Of a stretch of DNA of 14,194 bases, positions 13,415 through 14,194 are shown piece after piece. The stretch lies in contig JBAWYD010000066.1 in assembly GCA_037143735.1 (NCBI GenBank), forward strand, positions 1-14,194, given 5' to 3'. Origin of the DNA: JAPLJQ01 sp037143735 (GTDB taxonomy: Bacteria > Desulfobacterota > Syntrophia > Syntrophales > UBA2185). Under the pieces are notes generated by a model. That model made no database searches, was not told where the DNA came from, and was given only the letters and a program-made list of their open reading frames with translations. The first letter of the stretch is position 1. Every line of letters starts with the position of its first letter. The translations under genes were made by a program, and so were the position numbers.

Positions 13415-14038
13415 ATGAACAGTTTTGAGCGGCGTGCCTATCAGCGTGGTTATAAAGTGGTTGCCGGTGTTGATGAGGCGGGCAGAGGCCCCCTTGCAGG
13501 TCCCGTTGTTGCGGCAGCCGTAGTCCTCCCGCGCGATTATGAAAACGCGGATATCAGGGATTCAAAACAGCTTACAGCAAAAAAAAGGGGCATACTGTAC
13601 GACATCATCATGCGGGATGCCCTGTCCGTCGGTCTCGGTGTCGTCGAGGTCCCCGTTATTGATGCTGTCAATATCCTTCAGGCAACACTTTTAGCCATGA
13701 GTGAAGCCGTATCAGACCTGGTCAATCCCCCCGAGTATCTTCTTATTGACGGAACAAAGAAAATTGCTCTGTCCATACCCCAGGAAACCATTATAAGGGG
13801 AGATTCCCTGAGCATTTCGGTAGCCTCGGCCTCCATTATTGCCAAGGTGTCAAGGGATAGGATCATGGAGATCTATCATCGACAGTTTCCCCAGTATAAT
13901 TTTCTTAAAAACAAAGGCTACGGGACATTAGAACACCGGGAGGCCATTGGAAGGCATGGACGCTGCAAGATACATCGACGGTCTTTCAGCATTCGGGACA
14001 TAAGCACCCTGTCGTCAACGAGAGAATTCGACTTTTAA
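13415..14038 (+). CDS. rnhB: ribonuclease HII
   Basis: This enzyme cuts the RNA strand of RNA-DNA hybrids and removes single ribonucleotides built into DNA. The 207 residues hold GVDEAGRGPLAGPVVAAAV (18-36) with Asp20 and Glu21, DSK (49-51), LLIDG with Asp112, and GDSLSISVASASIIAKVSRD with Asp130, so the four metal-binding acidic residues are all present. NKGYGTLEH (166-174) follows. It lies 70 bp after rplS; no clear ribosome binding site precedes the ATG and no terminator is seen in the gap. Confidence 0.96.
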   Translation: MNSFERRAYQRGYKVVAGVDEAGRGPLAGPVVAAAVVLPRDYENADIRDSKQLTAKKRGILYDIIMRDALSVGLGVVEVPVIDAVNILQATLLAMSEAVSDLVNPPEYLLIDGTKKIALSIPQETIIRGDSLSISVASASIIAKVSRDRIMEIYHRQFPQYNFLKNKGYGTLEHREAIGRHGRCKIHRRSFSIRDISTLSSTREFDF

Positions 14039-14062
14039 ATCGTATCATAAAGATTGGTGTAG

Positions 14063-14092
14063 CCTGGATTACGGATCAGGTACGGAATGACA
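14063..14092. repeat. degenerate dispersed repeat unit between rnhB and yraN
   Basis: Thirty bases framed by CCTGG and AATGACA match the reverse complement of the unit at 321-350 at 27 of 30 positions. Two of the three changes fall in the hairpin arms, at symmetric positions but not complementary, so the stem is weakened. It looks like an older, decayed copy. Confidence 0.75.
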
Positions 14093-14112
14093 ATAAAGGT
14101 TTTATTTTTGTA

Positions 14113-14194
14113 ATGAAGGATTCTTCTAAGAAAAGCATAAAGGGATCAGACAGGATAAGGACAGGAAAAAAGGGGGAAGATATTGCCGTCGCCT
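14113..14194 (+). CDS. yraN: N-terminal fragment of YraN (UPF0102) endonuclease-like protein
   Basis: Twenty-seven codons are visible before the window ends. After a lysine-rich lead (MKDSSKKSIKGSDRIRT) comes GKKGEDIAVA, which matches the conserved opening G..GE..A..YL of the YraN family, predicted nuclease-fold proteins of unknown precise role. Its place right after rnhB is the common order in many bacteria, which strengthens the call. The ATG at 14113 has only a weak AAAGG some 14 bases upstream. A start nearer the conserved motif is not available as ATG. Confidence 0.8.
   Translation, partial: MKDSSKKSIKGSDRIRTGKKGEDIAVA

Noticed and set aside
321..14092. CRISPR array made of the repeated CATTCC units
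   Set aside because: The copies are internally palindromic, scattered over 14 kb in both orientations, and lack regular spacers.

Overview
The window looks like a chromosomal segment of a deltaproteobacterium in the broad sense (Desulfobacterota, perhaps near Syntrophus or other Syntrophia). The reasons are moderate GC content, the order ffh-rpsP-khpA-rimM-trmD-rplS-rnhB-yraN, the style of the proteins (short-form RmlA, SPOR-domain protein next to argS, PAS histidine kinase), and CATTCC/GGAATG-type dispersed repeats. The taxonomic call is inference; no rRNA or marker comparison was possible.

Left part (1-4634), all genes on the minus strand. The first 115 bases hold the N-terminus of an unrecognised protein that runs off the left edge. 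It has a good sigma-70 promoter whose -10 box sits inside two overlapping palindromes, an operator-like arrangement. A compound inverted repeat (321-387) separates it from a two-gene unit: a DUF4143-type AAA ATPase (2098-3330) followed by a soluble PAS-PAS histidine kinase (425-2035). Upstream of these is ribD (riboflavin deaminase/reductase), which starts with UUG.

Middle part (4635-9532), plus strand. Divergent from ribD is a short tight operon: rfbA (nucleotidyltransferase), rfbC-like epimerase, and pilD (prepilin peptidase). Then follows a 470-bp stretch between pilD and argS. It is not empty: it has its own promoter, a 58-residue four-cysteine protein (6892-7068) and a strong intrinsic terminator just 30 bp before argS. 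argS is followed by a membrane-anchored SPOR-domain protein.

Right part (9590-14194), plus strand. This is a conserved translation and protein-export cluster: ffh, rpsP, khpA, rimM, trmD, rplS, rnhB and the first 27 codons of yraN. Gaps are small (4-142 bp). Two single copies of the dispersed repeat interrupt this otherwise housekeeping region, between trmD and rplS and between rnhB and yraN.

Most of the window is ordinary. The less ordinary parts are the small cysteine-rich gene with its leader and terminator, the overlapping palindromes at the left-edge promoter, the ATPase-kinase pair, and the repeat family. I see no CRISPR array, intact insertion sequence, phage gene, defence system, tRNA or rRNA.
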